Source: Saururus chinensis
Taxonomy: Eukaryota > Streptophyta > Magnoliopsida > Piperales > Saururaceae
DNA length: 64,000 bases
Direction of reading: 5' to 3'
NCBI GenBank assembly: GCA_035235625.1
Contig: CP141148.1
Span: 10,101,001-10,165,000, forward strand
Of the stretch, positions 46,218 through 59,162 are shown piece by piece. Under the pieces are notes generated by a model. It made no database searches. It had not been told where the DNA came from and saw nothing but the letters and a program-made list of their open reading frames with translations. Positions within the stretch are counted from its first letter, which is position 1. Every line of letters begins with the position of its first letter. A program made the position numbers and the translations under genes.

Positions 46218-47971
46218 GTGGAGAACAAGTGTTCTGACTTTGGAAGAAGAGGTTCGAAACACTTGAGTCACACTATCTTGCTAGAACATGTTCATGGTTC
46301 ATTCTTATGTGCCATGCACACCAACTCATTACCATCAACTTGTATGTCAACATGCAACAAATCTAGCAAAATCACAAGTCACAACATTCTATGGAGGACC
46401 CACATGGACATGCGACATCATTTACCACTAATATCTTCACCAACTCTATGGTCGGTACAATTTCATGCCTGTCTCTTCATTACTGTGGAGCATGGAAGAG
46501 TCAAACTCACTTTACTCATTATGGAAAGCAATTAGGATAAGAACTGGCCAACAACAAATCCTTACTGCGAAATAATGCTAGTTATATGTTAAATTAATTT
46601 GAGGATTTGTTTGATCATTGCAGCCAAAAATTCACATCCACCTGAAAGTCGTGGACTCTATTAAACCATGTCAACCAATTCTAACAAATCAAGACCTTTT
46701 TGATTACCAAATCCGGTTATCTAATCAAAAGTCAGCATTCAAACAATATACTATCTCAAAAACCGAATGGAAGTAGTTGTGACATAATTTGTCCCGGTTG
46801 GCCTCAGCCCAGTTCACATTTGAAATGATCATGACACAGGTCAAAGGGGTTCTGTACTTGCATTTGGTTGCATTCTAGGCATTGAAAAAGCCATCAGAAT
46901 GTCAGATCTAGTTAAGGACAATGCTAAGGGAAGAACTACCCAACCCAATAATTCTTCTTTTAGGGGCATGCTTTGGATTCTGAATCTCCGTGGAATATCG
47001 AAAATTCTGATAAAGATGCCAGCAATGAGCAATAATGTGTTACTAAAATGCAAATTGGTTCGTTTTGCACAATTTTTTGCTAATTTGGAGAGTGATTGCG
47101 TGAAGTTATAGTAGTATATCCTACATTAAGAACTTGCTTCCATTTTCAATTAGTTATCAACAGAGATTATATCCCAACTTACCGGGCATGTGTATGATGT
47201 GGGTGTCATATGTGTCCGAGGGGTATATGGTGCTCTAAGGGGCCAGTTGTCTTACACCTTGTAGTCTGATCCTAAAAACTTGGACACCCCTTGTTAACAA
47301 AATAAGAATTGGCTTTGTTTTAACAATGTTATCATTGTAGTTCTTTCTTCGTTGTTGTAGTGATTCGTATTTCTATTACAATGATACTACTTTTTTACCA
47401 TTGTGGACGAAGATCCGGGGTAAGATTTACATTTTCTTGGGAATGAATTAAAAGCAATTTTGTTTGGTATTTCCGCCTCAATTCTTTTGCTCCCAATAAT
47501 TGTGTTCACTTTTTTATCTATTGGTTTGCCAGATATTTAAAGTTAAAAAACAGATTACATGTTCTTCAATGAGGAATGTCCGGGTTGTGAAAGCTACTTT
47601 TTGGCTGTGTGCATCCCTCCATCCAATGGAGTTCTCCTCTAAACCGTTGGTTTCTTATAAAAATGTGCATGCCAACTGAATCCAATGCGTTAGCAAACTT
47701 ACGTCTCCTACACGCCTACCTTTTATATCTGTTGCCCTTATATTGTTTCCTTGTAAAGTCTCCAATATTCTAATGGAACTTCCAGCCTCGCAATGTCATC
47801 GAAGGATAGGCACCCATTTCAAAGATTTTAAAAGTTGCCATGTTGCTTTTGAACTTGTCACAATTTCACCCTTTACAATTTCGAAGTTTAAAACATCGCA
47901 AAATTCTTGGAAGGGCCATATAGCCTATATTGATGCATGAATAGCAGGCCCAGCTATACCATATAAGGTGT
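46218..47971. other. Intergenic sequence without recognisable features
   Basis: The longest frames are under 75 codons in this part and resemble nothing I know. Confidence 0.5.
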
Positions 47972-48041
47972 TTGTGTTGCATCAAACTTAGCTCTTTCCA
48001 TTACAATTGTGTTGCATCAAACTTAGCTCTTTCCATTACAA
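47972..48041. repeat. Perfect 35-bp tandem duplication
   Basis: Two identical adjacent 35-bp units (47972-48006 and 48007-48041), each starting TTGTGTTGCATC and ending TCCATTACAA. Confidence 0.95.
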
Positions 48042-48166
48042 ACTTAGGCGTACAAACGTTAAGCTTGTATTTCCCATTTTTTCGACCATTGGGTATTTGT
48101 ATTTTATCTCCGGATGTATGATCATGCAAGGATGCATGCATATCGGTATTTTTGAGATATAAATGA

Positions 48167-48374
48167 TATACTCCTTCCTTCCGTCCCATATTAATAGCTT
48201 CATTTGGAAGATAAATGATTCTTAGTAAAATGTAGGACACACAACCAAGAGAATGAAAAATAATTTCTGAAATACATTTATAATTCAACGACTTAAATTA
48301 GGCTAAATGAAACTATAATACAAAAATAGTTTTTTCTTCAAATACAGTTATTAATATGGGATAGAGAGAGTGTA
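48167..48374. mobile_element. Stowaway (Tc1/mariner) MITE
   Basis: The left end CTCCTTCCTTCCGTCCC plus ATATTAATAGCTTCATTTG and the right end TATTAATATGGGATAGAG form the usual inverted ends of plant CTCCCTCCGTCCC-type elements, with TA at the borders. It is about 208 bp and non-coding. Confidence 0.85.
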
Positions 48375-50050
48375 TGTACAAACGTCTTTTTTTCCGAAGA
48401 CAGCTTCATCTATGTATAATACCAAACTTAAAGCCTTTCACTTGGACAAAGGCGAATTGTAATTCTTACTTTCAGCCACATGTGAGAAGGCCTTCAACCG
48501 ATGGCTTCTCCATTGGCAGTACTATGGACTAAAATATGGTGCTCAAAATATGGAAGCTGATTAGGAACTTGAATAAAATTAACCATGAACCAGATCATGA
48601 GCCTCCACTTTTGATTATTGCCTCTTTATGTACCTTTCTCCTACTAGCTTTTGCCCACTCATTGTTAGCAAACAACGTGGAAACTGGTCCGGAAAGTTAA
48701 AACAGACTTAAGTGACAGGGTTTTCTTTAGAAAACATGCTCAATACCATTGCTAGGTAGCCAGATGAACAAGGAAAAACCTTTTGGAGGCCATAGGTTGT
48801 CTTCTTGTCCTCCCTTTTCTTTTATGTCAGCCTTATAATTGTCTTGGTTTACAATGAAACTACGAAGAAAATGGGCAACTGTGTACTATTCTTAAAGATA
48901 GTGCAAATGATATGAAACAAGAAGTCATCGTGAGCACGGTACCTAAAACGGTCTAGTAATGCATCGTATTTCCATAACTGCTAATTCAGAAAGTTTTCCT
49001 ATTAATTCTCGTGTATGAACTTCATACAAGAAGAAGAGTAGACTGGAAAATATATAACTGAAAATACGATGTCTAAAACTGTTGCAACACATGCAACCCC
49101 CATGGGAAATTTTGACGCTGTATGCATGCTTCCGATATATGTGCCCATCATCAAAGAAAGTGCAGCAGAACACACAACTTTCTGATGACATTGTCTTGTC
49201 AAGAGAACGTATTAGCGAACTAGACATCAGACTGCTGGGACATTAAGAATGCCTTTGCATGCAAAGCTCCTCTCCAGTCACAGTGCATCAAATGAAGTAG
49301 AGGATGACCACGATCCAAGAAAAAGCTTATCTGTCATCCAAGAATTACTGTTGGCCAACTAGAACTGAGTCCAAGAGCCATGGGATCATAAAACAGACTT
49401 CTCGAAACTTGTGAAAGTATCTACTGAGCCAAGAGTTCATGGTGTACAGGGACGACACTTAAGACTTATCATCATCTAAAGCAGTGGAAGCTGAACCTGA
49501 TGAGGTCTTTGCATAATGCTAGTCTAAGAGAGGAGACATATGGAAAATACTAAGGAAATGGAGACACTCTTGGATGCCCTAGTGACTAATTCCGAATAAG
49601 ATCTTGCCAAAATATGGAGACCCCTTTTCCACTTTTTTGTGCTTTGAGAAAACCTTTTATCAGTTATAAACAGTATTTAGAGATTGACAATATTTACCAA
49701 CACATTAGACAGTTAAACCTAGTCAAATCACTATTTACTTCTCTATTCAAGTTAAAACTGTACACTTGTACTGACAGCAGGGACAGGAAAAGGCAGAAGC
49801 TTTTGTTGTCTCACTTTCCTCAGATTCTACAAAATTTTTCTCTTTGTTCTTGGCTAACTGTAAAATCATCTACATAAAAATGATGCAAACATAATGTAGA
49901 AGGAATCAACATGAAATTGACACATGAAAATGATAAAATACAACAGCAGATGTCTCAAAATAGTATATTTATTTTTTGGGTCCTCTCAGAATCCCACACC
50001 AAATCAACTACTAGTACAGATTTACACTAAGAATATACATCCATGTAAGG
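48375..50050. other. Intergenic sequence downstream of the MYB gene
   Basis: It contains the probable 3' UTR of the MYB gene near 50050. Frames up to 94 codons occur on both strands but resemble no protein family I know. Confidence 0.45.
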
Positions 50051-51274
50051 TTACTGCAAACCAAGGTACCTTGTTTCAGTACTAAGGCATTCTTGGAACA
50101 TTCCTTGTTCATAGTTGGTGGATACTACAGAAGGATGAAGCAAGGAGCTCATATCACCCCAGCTGATGCTCTCGCAACTCGTCCCACAGCTCTCACTAGC
50201 CACTCCAGGTCCATAGAAGCAATCCAGGCTCTCCATTCTATGTGGGTGGTTGCTGTATATAATCTCTTCAAGTTCATTGGAGATATCATTGGGAGTTTGC
50301 ATCATGTTATTGCTACTATTGATCAATTGGTTATCAGGCAGCCAAGAACAACTCCCACTGAAAGAATTCATGGGAGCAGAAGATGAGATCAACTTGGCAG
50401 AAGTACTCCCATAGAAATTCTCAGTGGAGGCAGCATCAATTGGAGCATAGGAGTTCAGTACACTAGTGTTGGGTGTCTCATCATCAGCATCTGAAAACCT
50501 TCCACCCAGCTTGATCAGCAATTTCCTTAGTGAAGCCTGATCATTATTGGTACGAGGACCTTGTGCTGGATAAGGGATTGAGATTGGTAAGGACTGCTGA
50601 GGGGGCCAGTAGGGAGTCTCAACTGAATTTCCTGCCAACATAAGGCCTCCAGTCTCTTTCTTGGTCTCCTGCTTGATAGCACAAGCTGCCCTCCTAGATT
50701 GATGATCCTTCCGCTGCTTGCCTAAGAGTTTCTTCTTCAATCTTGTGTTCCAATAGTTTTTTATATCGTTATCAGTCCTGCCGGGCAACTGCGCTGCAAT
50801 GATCGACCACCTGATCATACAAAGGGAAAAACAGAAATTATAAGAGAGACCAATTTATAATGAATTTGAATTATATGTGAAGTGGATCAAAGATTGGTAC
50901 CTGCTTCCTATGCTGATGTAAAGGCTGCAAATGATGTTATCTTCTTCTTCAGAGAACCCTCCATGCTTGATGTTAGGCCGGAGATAATTCAGCCACCGAA
51001 GTCTGCAGCTCTTCCCACAGCGTTTGAGGCCTAGACGGCAAAAGACCCATTTAGCATAGATCAGTGGAAGTGAATCTAATGGAACAGAAAGAACAAAAAA
51101 AGACATGGCGTGGATAAGGAGGTGGGTTGTTTTGATACCAATTTTCTGTGGGAGAGCAATCCAATTGCCTCCAGTTCCATGCTGTTCGATGTAGGCTTTC
51201 AGCTTGGTATCTTCTTCTGGCGACCAGGGGCCTTTCTTCACGTTGGCTTTGTCACAGCAAGGAGCTCTCCCCAT
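50051..51274 (-). CDS. R2R3-MYB transcription factor, subgroup 14 (RAX / MYB36 / MYB68 / MYB84-like), 341 aa
   Basis: Three minus-strand exons, 51274-51139, 51030-50901 and 50810-50051, have matching phases and canonical GT/AG borders. They follow the standard R2R3-MYB pattern, with introns in both repeats. The protein starts [21 protein letters not shown]2 and R3 are complete with their regular Trp residues ([40 protein letters not shown]). [19 protein letters not shown] ends the DNA-binding domain. The first intron falls before LKRCGKSC. Subgroup 14 members act in axillary meristem formation (RAX) or root endodermis differentiation (MYB36); which applies here cannot be told. The C-terminus has an [14 protein letters not shown] motif and a Ser/Asn-rich, acidic activator-like region. 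No damage is visible. Confidence 0.97.
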
Positions 51275-51362
51275 AATCTCTGCTCTCTCTCTCACCCCTG
51301 TCTCTCTTGTGAAGTAGGTTTGAGCCCACCTCTTTTATCTCCTTCTAGAGGGTGTAGCTCCT

Positions 51363-51368
51363 ATATAT
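51363..51368 (-). promoter_or_regulatory. Likely TATA box of the MYB gene
   Basis: Minus-strand ATCATATATAGGAGC lies about 90 bp before the start codon, allowing a leader of roughly 60 nt. Confidence 0.6.
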
Positions 51369-51413
51369 GATCAGAGCTCCGTCTCTCTTCTTTCTGGGTG
51401 TTGGACTTTATAT

Positions 51414-51434
51414 GAGAGAGAGAGAGAGAGAGAG
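51414..51434. repeat. (GA)n microsatellite in the MYB promoter
   Basis: A 21-bp pure GA run, about 140 bp upstream of the MYB start. GA/CT tracts are common in plant core promoters. Confidence 0.9.
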
Positions 51435-52773
51435 GTGGAAAAGGAGGGAGATGGGGCTTAGAGATGTGGGTAGTACGTTAAAAAGAAATGAAAGAATTGA
51501 AAATGCCAGAACAGGAGAGAGGTTTTTCTCCTTGTCTTTCTTAGACAAGTATCTATGGATCATACACTCATCAGCAACTCCATTCCCTCATGCTGCTTTC
51601 AAGCCCCCATTATATAATTCAAGTTCCATTCCCAAAGATGGATTAGTATAATTTATAAAGATTTTAAATACAATCTACAGCCGGTTCATATTCAACCATA
51701 TCCTATATGTAACTTTCGAGGATCTAATTGTTCCATCATCATGATTCACAAAACCAAGAAACAGATCATGACATCATCAGTAGTTTTTCTTTTTTTTTTC
51801 TTGCATTAATGGGCCATTTATTCCTTTGTAATTAGGTTAACAACATACCAATTACACTTCTGACATACCGTTGCTAGTATTGACACTTAGACGACATCCA
51901 TACTTCAGTATCTCCCCCCAGTTTCATCTCAACTCAGGATGTACAAAGATAAAGGTTTCAATTATGTGGGTTAAATTTGGGTATGTATGATAGAAAAACT
52001 TATCTAGTGGAACCGTTCCATAAGCCAGGTGGTAGATACGTTCAATCAATATTGTTGGACACGTTTTACCTAATTTCTGCATGTTTGAACAAGTAAATTC
52101 AGGTTTTAACTTAAGTGTATATATTAAAACATGAATGGACCTATGCACGACGACACGGTAAAATAATTCCACTGGATAGCTTCTTCATAGGTGGGCGTGG
52201 TACATCCTTGAGAGGATTGGCAAGGAGATACGGTACTCTCTAAAAGGCCGATGGGTGCCCCTTCAAGTAGGAGACAGTACCCTTCAACAAAAAAGGTGAT
52301 AACAGAACTGTACTTGAACAACACGGCCCAAACCTATGATCACATGGCCGGCCGATCATCAAACAAAAACATGCCCGGGAAACAAGCCGTGACTTCAGTG
52401 ACTTCATGCCAAACATCTCATATAACATTAGGCTGGATAATATGTCCCCACAAGAGAGAGAGGTCTAGTGTCACATTCATAGGGCGTCATTGTCTTGACC
52501 AAAGTTATGTATGAAAGTTTATTGTCTATAAAATCATAAGGTAGTGGGACCTATTTTGTGTTCATATGAATGGTGTATTACTATGGGGCAGGTCCCAACA
52601 TTCCCTGGTATGCAACGGTCTTGTGGGGGAGAGAGACTTGGCTGGAGAGAACCACGGTAAAAGTCAAAAAGTGAGCTTTATGATCCACTTTTTACGTGTG
52701 GAAGGAAGATACTGGCGTTTGATTTTTCCTGCATAGTGTCTTTTTTTAATGTAGATGATGCCAATTTGCCATG

Positions 52774-52774
<1 letters not shown>
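51435..52774. other. Upstream region of the MYB gene
   Basis: AT-rich sequence with no other coding feature. Some MYB control elements probably lie here, but none can be named from sequence alone. Confidence 0.4.

Positions 52775-52822
<48 letters not shown>
52775..52822. repeat. (TA)24 microsatellite
   Basis: An uninterrupted TA run of about 48 bp, likely length-variable. Confidence 0.95.
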
Positions 52823-52825
<3 letters not shown>

Positions 52826-53475
52826 AGACTAATGAATGCTAGCTTTCCTTTCTTATTGAAGGTTATATACCGTATATCTTGTTAGATTGAAGTGCATTCA
52901 ACATGAGTTTCATGCGAATCCGTGACCAGAGCACTGTGATTATGCCACATAGAGCTCCAAATATAGTGCATAAAAGGCAATTATACATAGATGGTGAGTT
53001 ACCATCTGTATATCATGTTCAGACCTGGTCAAGCTAGACGCGTTTAGTTTTATGCAAATTTGTTGACATCAAGAGTTGTAATTGTTCAAGTACAAAAAGG
53101 TTTGGTGGCATTGTCCGGCCTGAGGTGGTAATTTAATACAGTAAAGCAGAAGGTGGTTCAAGGAGAAGAAGACTGTCTACTAATGTGGGTCACCAGCATT
53201 TCCCAATTTCCACCCTCCACTTATTGTGTTTTACATCTCTCGCTTTCTTTCTGCTTCCATTTTGTCTTTGAGCCTGAAGTTTGAAAAGTACAACCTCGCA
53301 TTCTTCTTCATCCAGCTCAATCCAACTTTTATATATCAAGGCTTTTCTTAGCAGCTTTTGACAGAACTCAGAGGGACCAGTGTTTCAAAGGAAACACTTT
53401 GAAGAGAAAACTTGGTACTACTCTTTACTAAACAACTAATAATGACCAAGTCCAAAGTTTGGGCGGCTAATACAT
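52823..53475. other. Intergenic sequence
   Basis: No feature recognised. Confidence 0.4.
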
Positions 53476-53483
53476 CTCACATA

Positions 53484-53631
53484 CAGGGACGGAGGTAGGA
53501 AAAAAACACTAGGGGGGCCACCTTGTTGCACAAATGAAAAAAATTCATTAATGCATTATAGTTATAATGAAAATTTTCATGAGTTGGGGGGGCCATGGCC
53601 CCCTCTAGCCCCCCCCCTAGCTCCGTCCCTG
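53484..53631. mobile_element. hAT MITE, 148 bp, with perfect 8-bp target duplication
   Basis: Inverted ends CAGGGACGGAGGTAGG and CCTAGCTCCGTCCCTG (one mismatch) are flanked by CTCACATA at 53476-53483 and 53632-53639. The interior has G-runs and C-runs just inside the ends and an AT-rich core. The intact duplication suggests a recent insertion. Confidence 0.95.
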
Positions 53632-54887
53632 CTCACATACTTTTGAGAGACGGTAAAATTTTTAATCATGGTATAGTGTCGTTAAGTGCCCTACTAAAAG
53701 GCATGCAACAAATCCCTAATATATGGCTAGATTGCTCATTCAGAGTGACCTAAATCCTGATGCAACCTTAATTATAAGCAAATAAATTTTCTTTTTTTAT
53801 TTGTTCAATAAGCGTCCCCGATATTCATTTCATTAAAAAAAAGGAATACTGAGTGCAAGATGCAGCCTCAAATGAAAAGACTAGAGTTATATTTGCCATT
53901 TTGGTTTTAAAATAGAAGAAGCCAAACTGTTTGAGTCTGAAGCAAAAGTACTGTATTCATTTACTTGAGTGTATGTTCTCAAAGTTGGTTTAGAAAAATA
54001 TCATCCACGCGTCAGGAGGACTATTCTGGATTTCTATGGGGAGTTGCAATGGATTCTCGTTATCACTAAATGCAATAAATATGCAACTATTATGCTTAAA
54101 ACTATTTAGGGGAAAAGAAGAATTTCTATTAGGCTCTCTTCAATAATCATTTAACAAGCTCCTCACATATTAAACACTAGGGGTGTAAATGAGATGAGGT
54201 GAGCCAAGTCTTGGGCTTATTCAGCTTGAACTCAAAGTGTTGAAGTTCGGCTTGAGTTTGACTCGAAGCTCAAATAAGCTTAAAATTTTTAACTCGAGTT
54301 CAGCTCAAATTAAAAATAAAAAACTTGGTTCGAGTTCAAGTTCAAATTGCAATAAGTAAATCATGAGCATAAGCTCGAAATAAAAATAATAATATAAAAT
54401 ACATAAAGTATCACACATACTAATATGCTTTTAGTATTAAATATTAATAAATATATTTCAACAAGACTATACCTTGAACATTTGACTATAGTCACTAAAA
54501 AAGAAGAAAACTATAACAAATTAGTTTTAGTTATGGAAGCTCAAAAAATGTAAATTACCATTTTCCTCTCTTTATGTGCCCATAATCACTAAAAATGATA
54601 CAAAAAATAAAAACTCACTTAGGCAACATTATCATCTACTTCTTCGTATCTTCTTTTTTTACTTATTTATAAATCACCTATAAAATAACTATTCATTAGC
54701 CTTAGTATGCTTCTAAAAAATTCCTAAGTACATGTAAAAGAAACATATTATGTAAGCTAAGGATGGTTCCTGTCATGCTTCAACTTTTGAAAGAATTTTT
54801 TAATCATTCTTTTGTAAACTAAGGTTGGCCCCTTAGTTTCATGTTTCTTGTAGAGAAGTTTTTAGGTATATTAATGTGATATCATGT

Positions 54888-54994
54888 TGACCCTCAGTCA
54901 TATATTTATAGCTCCATCTGATTTTTCAATTAAACTTATTTTAATTCATCTGGAAAAACCAAATATAGCTATTAATTTGGGATAGAAGAAGTAT
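54888..54994. mobile_element. Stowaway-like segment inside hAT copy 1
   Basis: Inverted ends TATTTATAGCTCCATCTG and TAGCTATTAATTTGGGATAG. The same segment sits at the equivalent place in hAT copy 2 (58401-58507). Confidence 0.65.
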
Positions 54995-55373
54995 ATTAGT
55001 ATTTATGTCTTTAATATTTTTATTTTTTTTAAATATATATTACACAAAAATTATATATTCATTACATTTTAGCGGGGATATATATCATAAATTTTTTTTA
55101 TAAGAGTTTGGGCGCACGCATGTTAGTATGAGCTAAAACATCATCGGTCATCAGATTGACATCCAATGGTGCAAGGGGACACAAACTAATTTACCTCTTG
55201 AGTTATATGCATTGTTGAATCAAAATCTAAGGGCGCACGACATCGAAGCATCCATAGTCGTAAGTGAGCATTGTCTCATATAAACGGGTCTTATATATCA
55301 TATAAAATACATGATATTGGTAAATATATGTAATTATGTGTCGTTTTATATACTCATTTGTCCTAGATGAATA

Positions 55374-55437
55374 ACTATTTAATTTTTCAAAATGAACTAA
55401 TCAAATGGAGCTATTAATCTAAGATTGAGGGAGTACG
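55374..55437. mobile_element. Partial Stowaway-like end inside hAT copy 1
   Basis: AGCTATTAATCTAAGATTGAGGGAGTA resembles a right-hand Stowaway end; the left half is weak. Confidence 0.45.
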
Positions 55438-55625
55438 TCATAAATATACATTTAAATTAATAATTATATTTATATAAAATATATATTATTTATATATAAT
55501 TTTAAAATTATATTCGGGTTCGAGTTCGAGCTTGAGTTGAATAGAGTTGAGTTTGAGCTTAATTCGAGCCGAGCTAGGCTAGCTCAATGAGTGAGCTTGG
55601 CTTGTTAATATCCCAATTAGACACC

Positions 55626-57712
55626 CTTCAACTTAAAGAGAAAATTATAGAATATTACTCCTTATTGGTAAACTTTTAGGAAGGTTAATTCTTAAGGGGG
55701 GTTCAACTTTGTGGCTTGTTTTTTCTTGTACTAAATGTGTGGAGGTTAATTCTCTTGTATTTCTCTATTAATAGTCATATTCCTACACTACTTTCTTTAC
55801 ACCCATAGACCTTATATCACTTACGATTAGATAGGAAAAAATAAATGACATATTATTAGGTGGGACCACATTCCCTATCTAATCAAAGGCAGTGTAAGGC
55901 CTAAGATGTGGAGAATATGAAGTATGAATAGCATTTTTCTTTTCGAATCGTAACTTTTTTATTTTTCTATTTAATAAAATTTTTAATTATAAAAGAAATA
56001 AGCCCTCATTCCTAAATTAATAGCTCGATTTAGTAAAAAATTGTCTCATATTAATAGCTCTATTTTGTTCAATTTAAATAATTGAGAACTTAAAAAAATA
56101 TCATGAACTTAATTTTCCTCCTCTAAAAGGTGAATTTTACCATTCAATAAAAATTACTATTTTCTAAACATTGCTATTAATAAATAATTGAGAAAATATG
56201 AAATTTATTATTAATATGAGCAAAAAGCTTAATTTTATAAAGGTAGACTCCATTAAAAAATTTTCGAATTCATCTCCCTCCAAATAAGAGAGATGGTAAT
56301 GTAAAGGAAACTTTTAGGAAGGATGCAAATATTATGATTATTCTTTGAGAAGGTGAGAAAATACTCAATAAGAGAGTGTACATTTCAATAAGGATGATGA
56401 ATATGGAGGCACTAGGAGCCCCTTTCAAGGCAATATTTTTGCTAGATTATTAATGAATGATGCTAATTAAAGAAACTAATATTTTTACGTTAAAAATATG
56501 TAAAACTCATACATGAGTTTTAATTAGTCTAAATAAGTAAGTCAATGAGAATTTTGTGTGAGGCCCACTTGTAAAGACTAGTCAAAACTTTTGTATAAAT
56601 TTTGGTAAATACTTTAATTATAAGATTATTATTATCCCTAATTAGGACTTCTGAAATGTTACCCACTGACCTGAAGCTGAATGTGGCAGATTGATGAGGT
56701 GTCATTGCTGAAGAGAAGGTGAAGTTGGGCATGTGTTAGCAACATTGAAAAGTAGACTCCAGAAAAATTAAGATGTGCTAGGCTGATCTGTACAAAGCCA
56801 GCCAAGCCATCAGATCATCATTTGACGGTGCAGCTAAACAGAGAGTCAAACGGGTGCCTCCAATTTTGCACGTCAGATGATGTGCCCGGCACACACCCGG
56901 TCGGATATATCGGAAACATGTAAACAAAACTCTCATCACAAACTTAGCACCACTCTCATCAAAATTGAGCTGCAGTAGAAGTGAGCTGTGCTAGATTACA
57001 ACCCTAGGTACATTAGTCGTCTATCAAGTCATTTATGATCAGTTGTTAGTCTTGGACACAGACGTCTTACTATCATAGTCCACAGAATCAGTTCGAACAG
57101 ATAGAGGTGCATGAACTAGCTAAGTTGGGAGGTGCATGAACAAGCTAAGTTGTGCATTTTGGAGTTCCAACAAGAAGGCAGACCATCAAACGTGAATGTG
57201 AAGGAAAGAAAGATGCTAAACACATGATAATAATTGTACATACTTCTTCTGTCTTATATTAATAGTTTTATTTAATTTTTAAAATAAATTAATTTTAATT
57301 TATTTTAAAAAAGTAAATAAAATTATTAATATAAAGCCCCTGGTCACAACCCATTGCTGATTGAACGTATGAGTAAGTATTACTCGAAGAAAATTAGACC
57401 AATAAGTAATAAATTAATTTGACCAGGGCTGCGAACAACAAAACCTGCCCTGTCTCAAACACCCTAAGAAGAAAAAGCTAAATGATTCGTCTTAGAGTTT
57501 AACTTAGGGTTGGCGGTACTAGGCCAAGGGCAAACTTCTGATGGACACTGGAATGGTCTAAATACAATGAGTTTCTCCTATGCAATTAAGGTCTGTCAAT
57601 CATCTTGTGTAATGCATGTTTCGCCTGAGCTTTGTCTAGTCAAAATGGGGATTAGTACTTTTCTGCTATCAGCGTGGAAAATGTTTTCTTAACCATTGCC
57701 AGCGTATATAAG
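55626..57712. other. AT-rich spacer with Stowaway fragments
   Basis: Fragments with TTAATAGCTCGATTT and ATTAATAGCTCTATTTTG lie at about 55995-56070, and a partial Stowaway-like copy with TCTGTCTTATATTAATAG at about 57241-57335. No gene is recognised. Confidence 0.5.
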
Positions 57713-57720
57713 GGTCTTAG

Positions 57721-59040
57721 TTAAAGTGTTAACGAGTTGAGCCACGCAAGTCATTACTAAGTCATTACTGAGAGCTTTGCTCAGCTTAAACTCAAATTAC
57801 TCAAGTTAGAAAATTTTAACTTAGAGCTCGACTCAAATTAAAAATTCAGCATTCGGATCAAGTTTGAGTTTAAACTCGGCTCAAAATAAAAAAATAATAA
57901 AATATATCTAAATCTAAAGTATATAAAGTATCAATGTTTTATTATTAAATAATAAAAAATATGCCACAATAAGTATTATAATTGCACCTTGAACAATTGA
58001 CTATAATTACTACAAAAGAAAAAAAAATTATAACAAATAAGTTTTAGTTACATATATTCCACAAAGGCAACTTAATGTTTTTTTCTCTTTATATGTATAT
58101 AATCACTAAAAAAGATACCAAAAAATAGAAACCTACTTAGGCAACATTGTCATCTACTTTTTTGAATTATCTTTTATTTAGATGCTTATAATAAATCACT
58201 CATAAAAGAACTAATCTTCAGCCTTGGTATGCTTCTAAAAAATTTTAAGTATATGTAAAAAGAGAAACAATCTGTGTCCCCAATGCCATGCTTCAACTTT
58301 TGAAAAAATATTTTAATTATTTTTTTATAAATTAAGGCTGGTCCCCCTAGTGTCTTACTTCTTTTAAACGAATTCTTGGGTATCACAGTGTGATATCACT
58401 TTGACCCTATGTCCTATATTAATAACTCAATTTGGTTTTTCAATTGAACTAATTTAATTCATCTTAAAAAACTAAATAAAACTATCAATTTGGAACAAAA
58501 TGAGTATATTAGTATTTGTATATCTATTTTTTTATTTTACAAAAAATATATATTATACTTAGAAATTATACATCCATTATAATTTGATGACGATATATAT
58601 CATGAAAACATTTTATATGAGTTGGAGATTATGCATGTCAACATGAACCCAGGTATCATGGGCCATCGAATCAAGTTTCGAGGGCACAAAGTGACCTCTT
58701 AAACTATCTAAGTCATTAAATCAAAATTTGAGGAAATGCTATGTCCAGGTTCATGCAGTTGTGCATGAGCCTGAGCAATATGTCATAAATATATATTTAA
58801 ATTAATAATTATGTCTATAATATATATATGTTATTTCTTTTATATATTATTTATATATAATTTTAAAATTATATTCAGGTTTGAGCTCGATCATAAGCCA
58901 AGTAGATTCGAATTCGAGTTTCATTCAAGCCAATCTAATTCAAGGAAGTGTATGCTTGAACTCGGCTTGAGTCTATTCAAGCTCGAGTTCAGCCCAGTTC
59001 AAGTTGAGTTGAGCCAGCAGCTCGACTTGTTAACCACCCT
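57721..59040. mobile_element. hAT-type non-autonomous element, copy 2 (1,320 bp)
   Basis: Inverted ends TTAAAGTGTTAACGAG and CTTGTTAACCACCCT, with flanks GGTCTTAG (57713-57720) and AGTCTTAG (59041-59048) matching at seven of eight. It is the sibling of 54179-55617 in the same orientation and has no transposase frame. Confidence 0.82.
58401..58507. mobile_element. Stowaway-like segment inside hAT copy 2
   Basis: CCTATATTAATAACTCAATTTGG and ACTATCAATTTGGAAC form the degraded inverted ends, at the same place as in copy 1. Confidence 0.65.
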
Positions 59041-59053
59041 AGTCTTAGCATAA

Positions 59054-59162
59054 GTACTCTTTCTATCTCACATTAATAACTATGTTTATTTTTTAAAATA
59101 AATTATATTTAATTTATTTTGAAAAATCCAATGTAGCTATTCATTTAGGATAAAGAGAGTAC
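59054..59162. mobile_element. Stowaway-like MITE
   Basis: GTACTCTTTCTATCTCACAT at the left and TTTAGGATAAAGAGAGTAC at the right are inverted ends around an AT-rich core, with TA at the borders. Confidence 0.75.

Larger units (their letters stand above)
54179..55617. mobile_element. hAT-type non-autonomous element, copy 1 (about 1.44 kb)
   Basis: It begins AGGGGTGTAAATGAG and ends TTGTTAATATCCCAAT. Possible duplications TAAACACT and TAGACACC match at six of eight positions. GAGTT/CTCGA-type words (GCTCGAGTTCAAG-like) fill both subterminal regions. It is the sibling of 57721-59040: both contain CTATAGTCACTAAAAAAG-like, TATGCTTCTAAAAAATT and ATATATATCAT segments in the same order. Confidence 0.75.

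Noticed and set aside
44144-46535. Frames of 65-127 codons between the LTR stack and the MYB gene
   Set aside because: No conserved motif or plausible exon structure; they fit chance frames in unique DNA.
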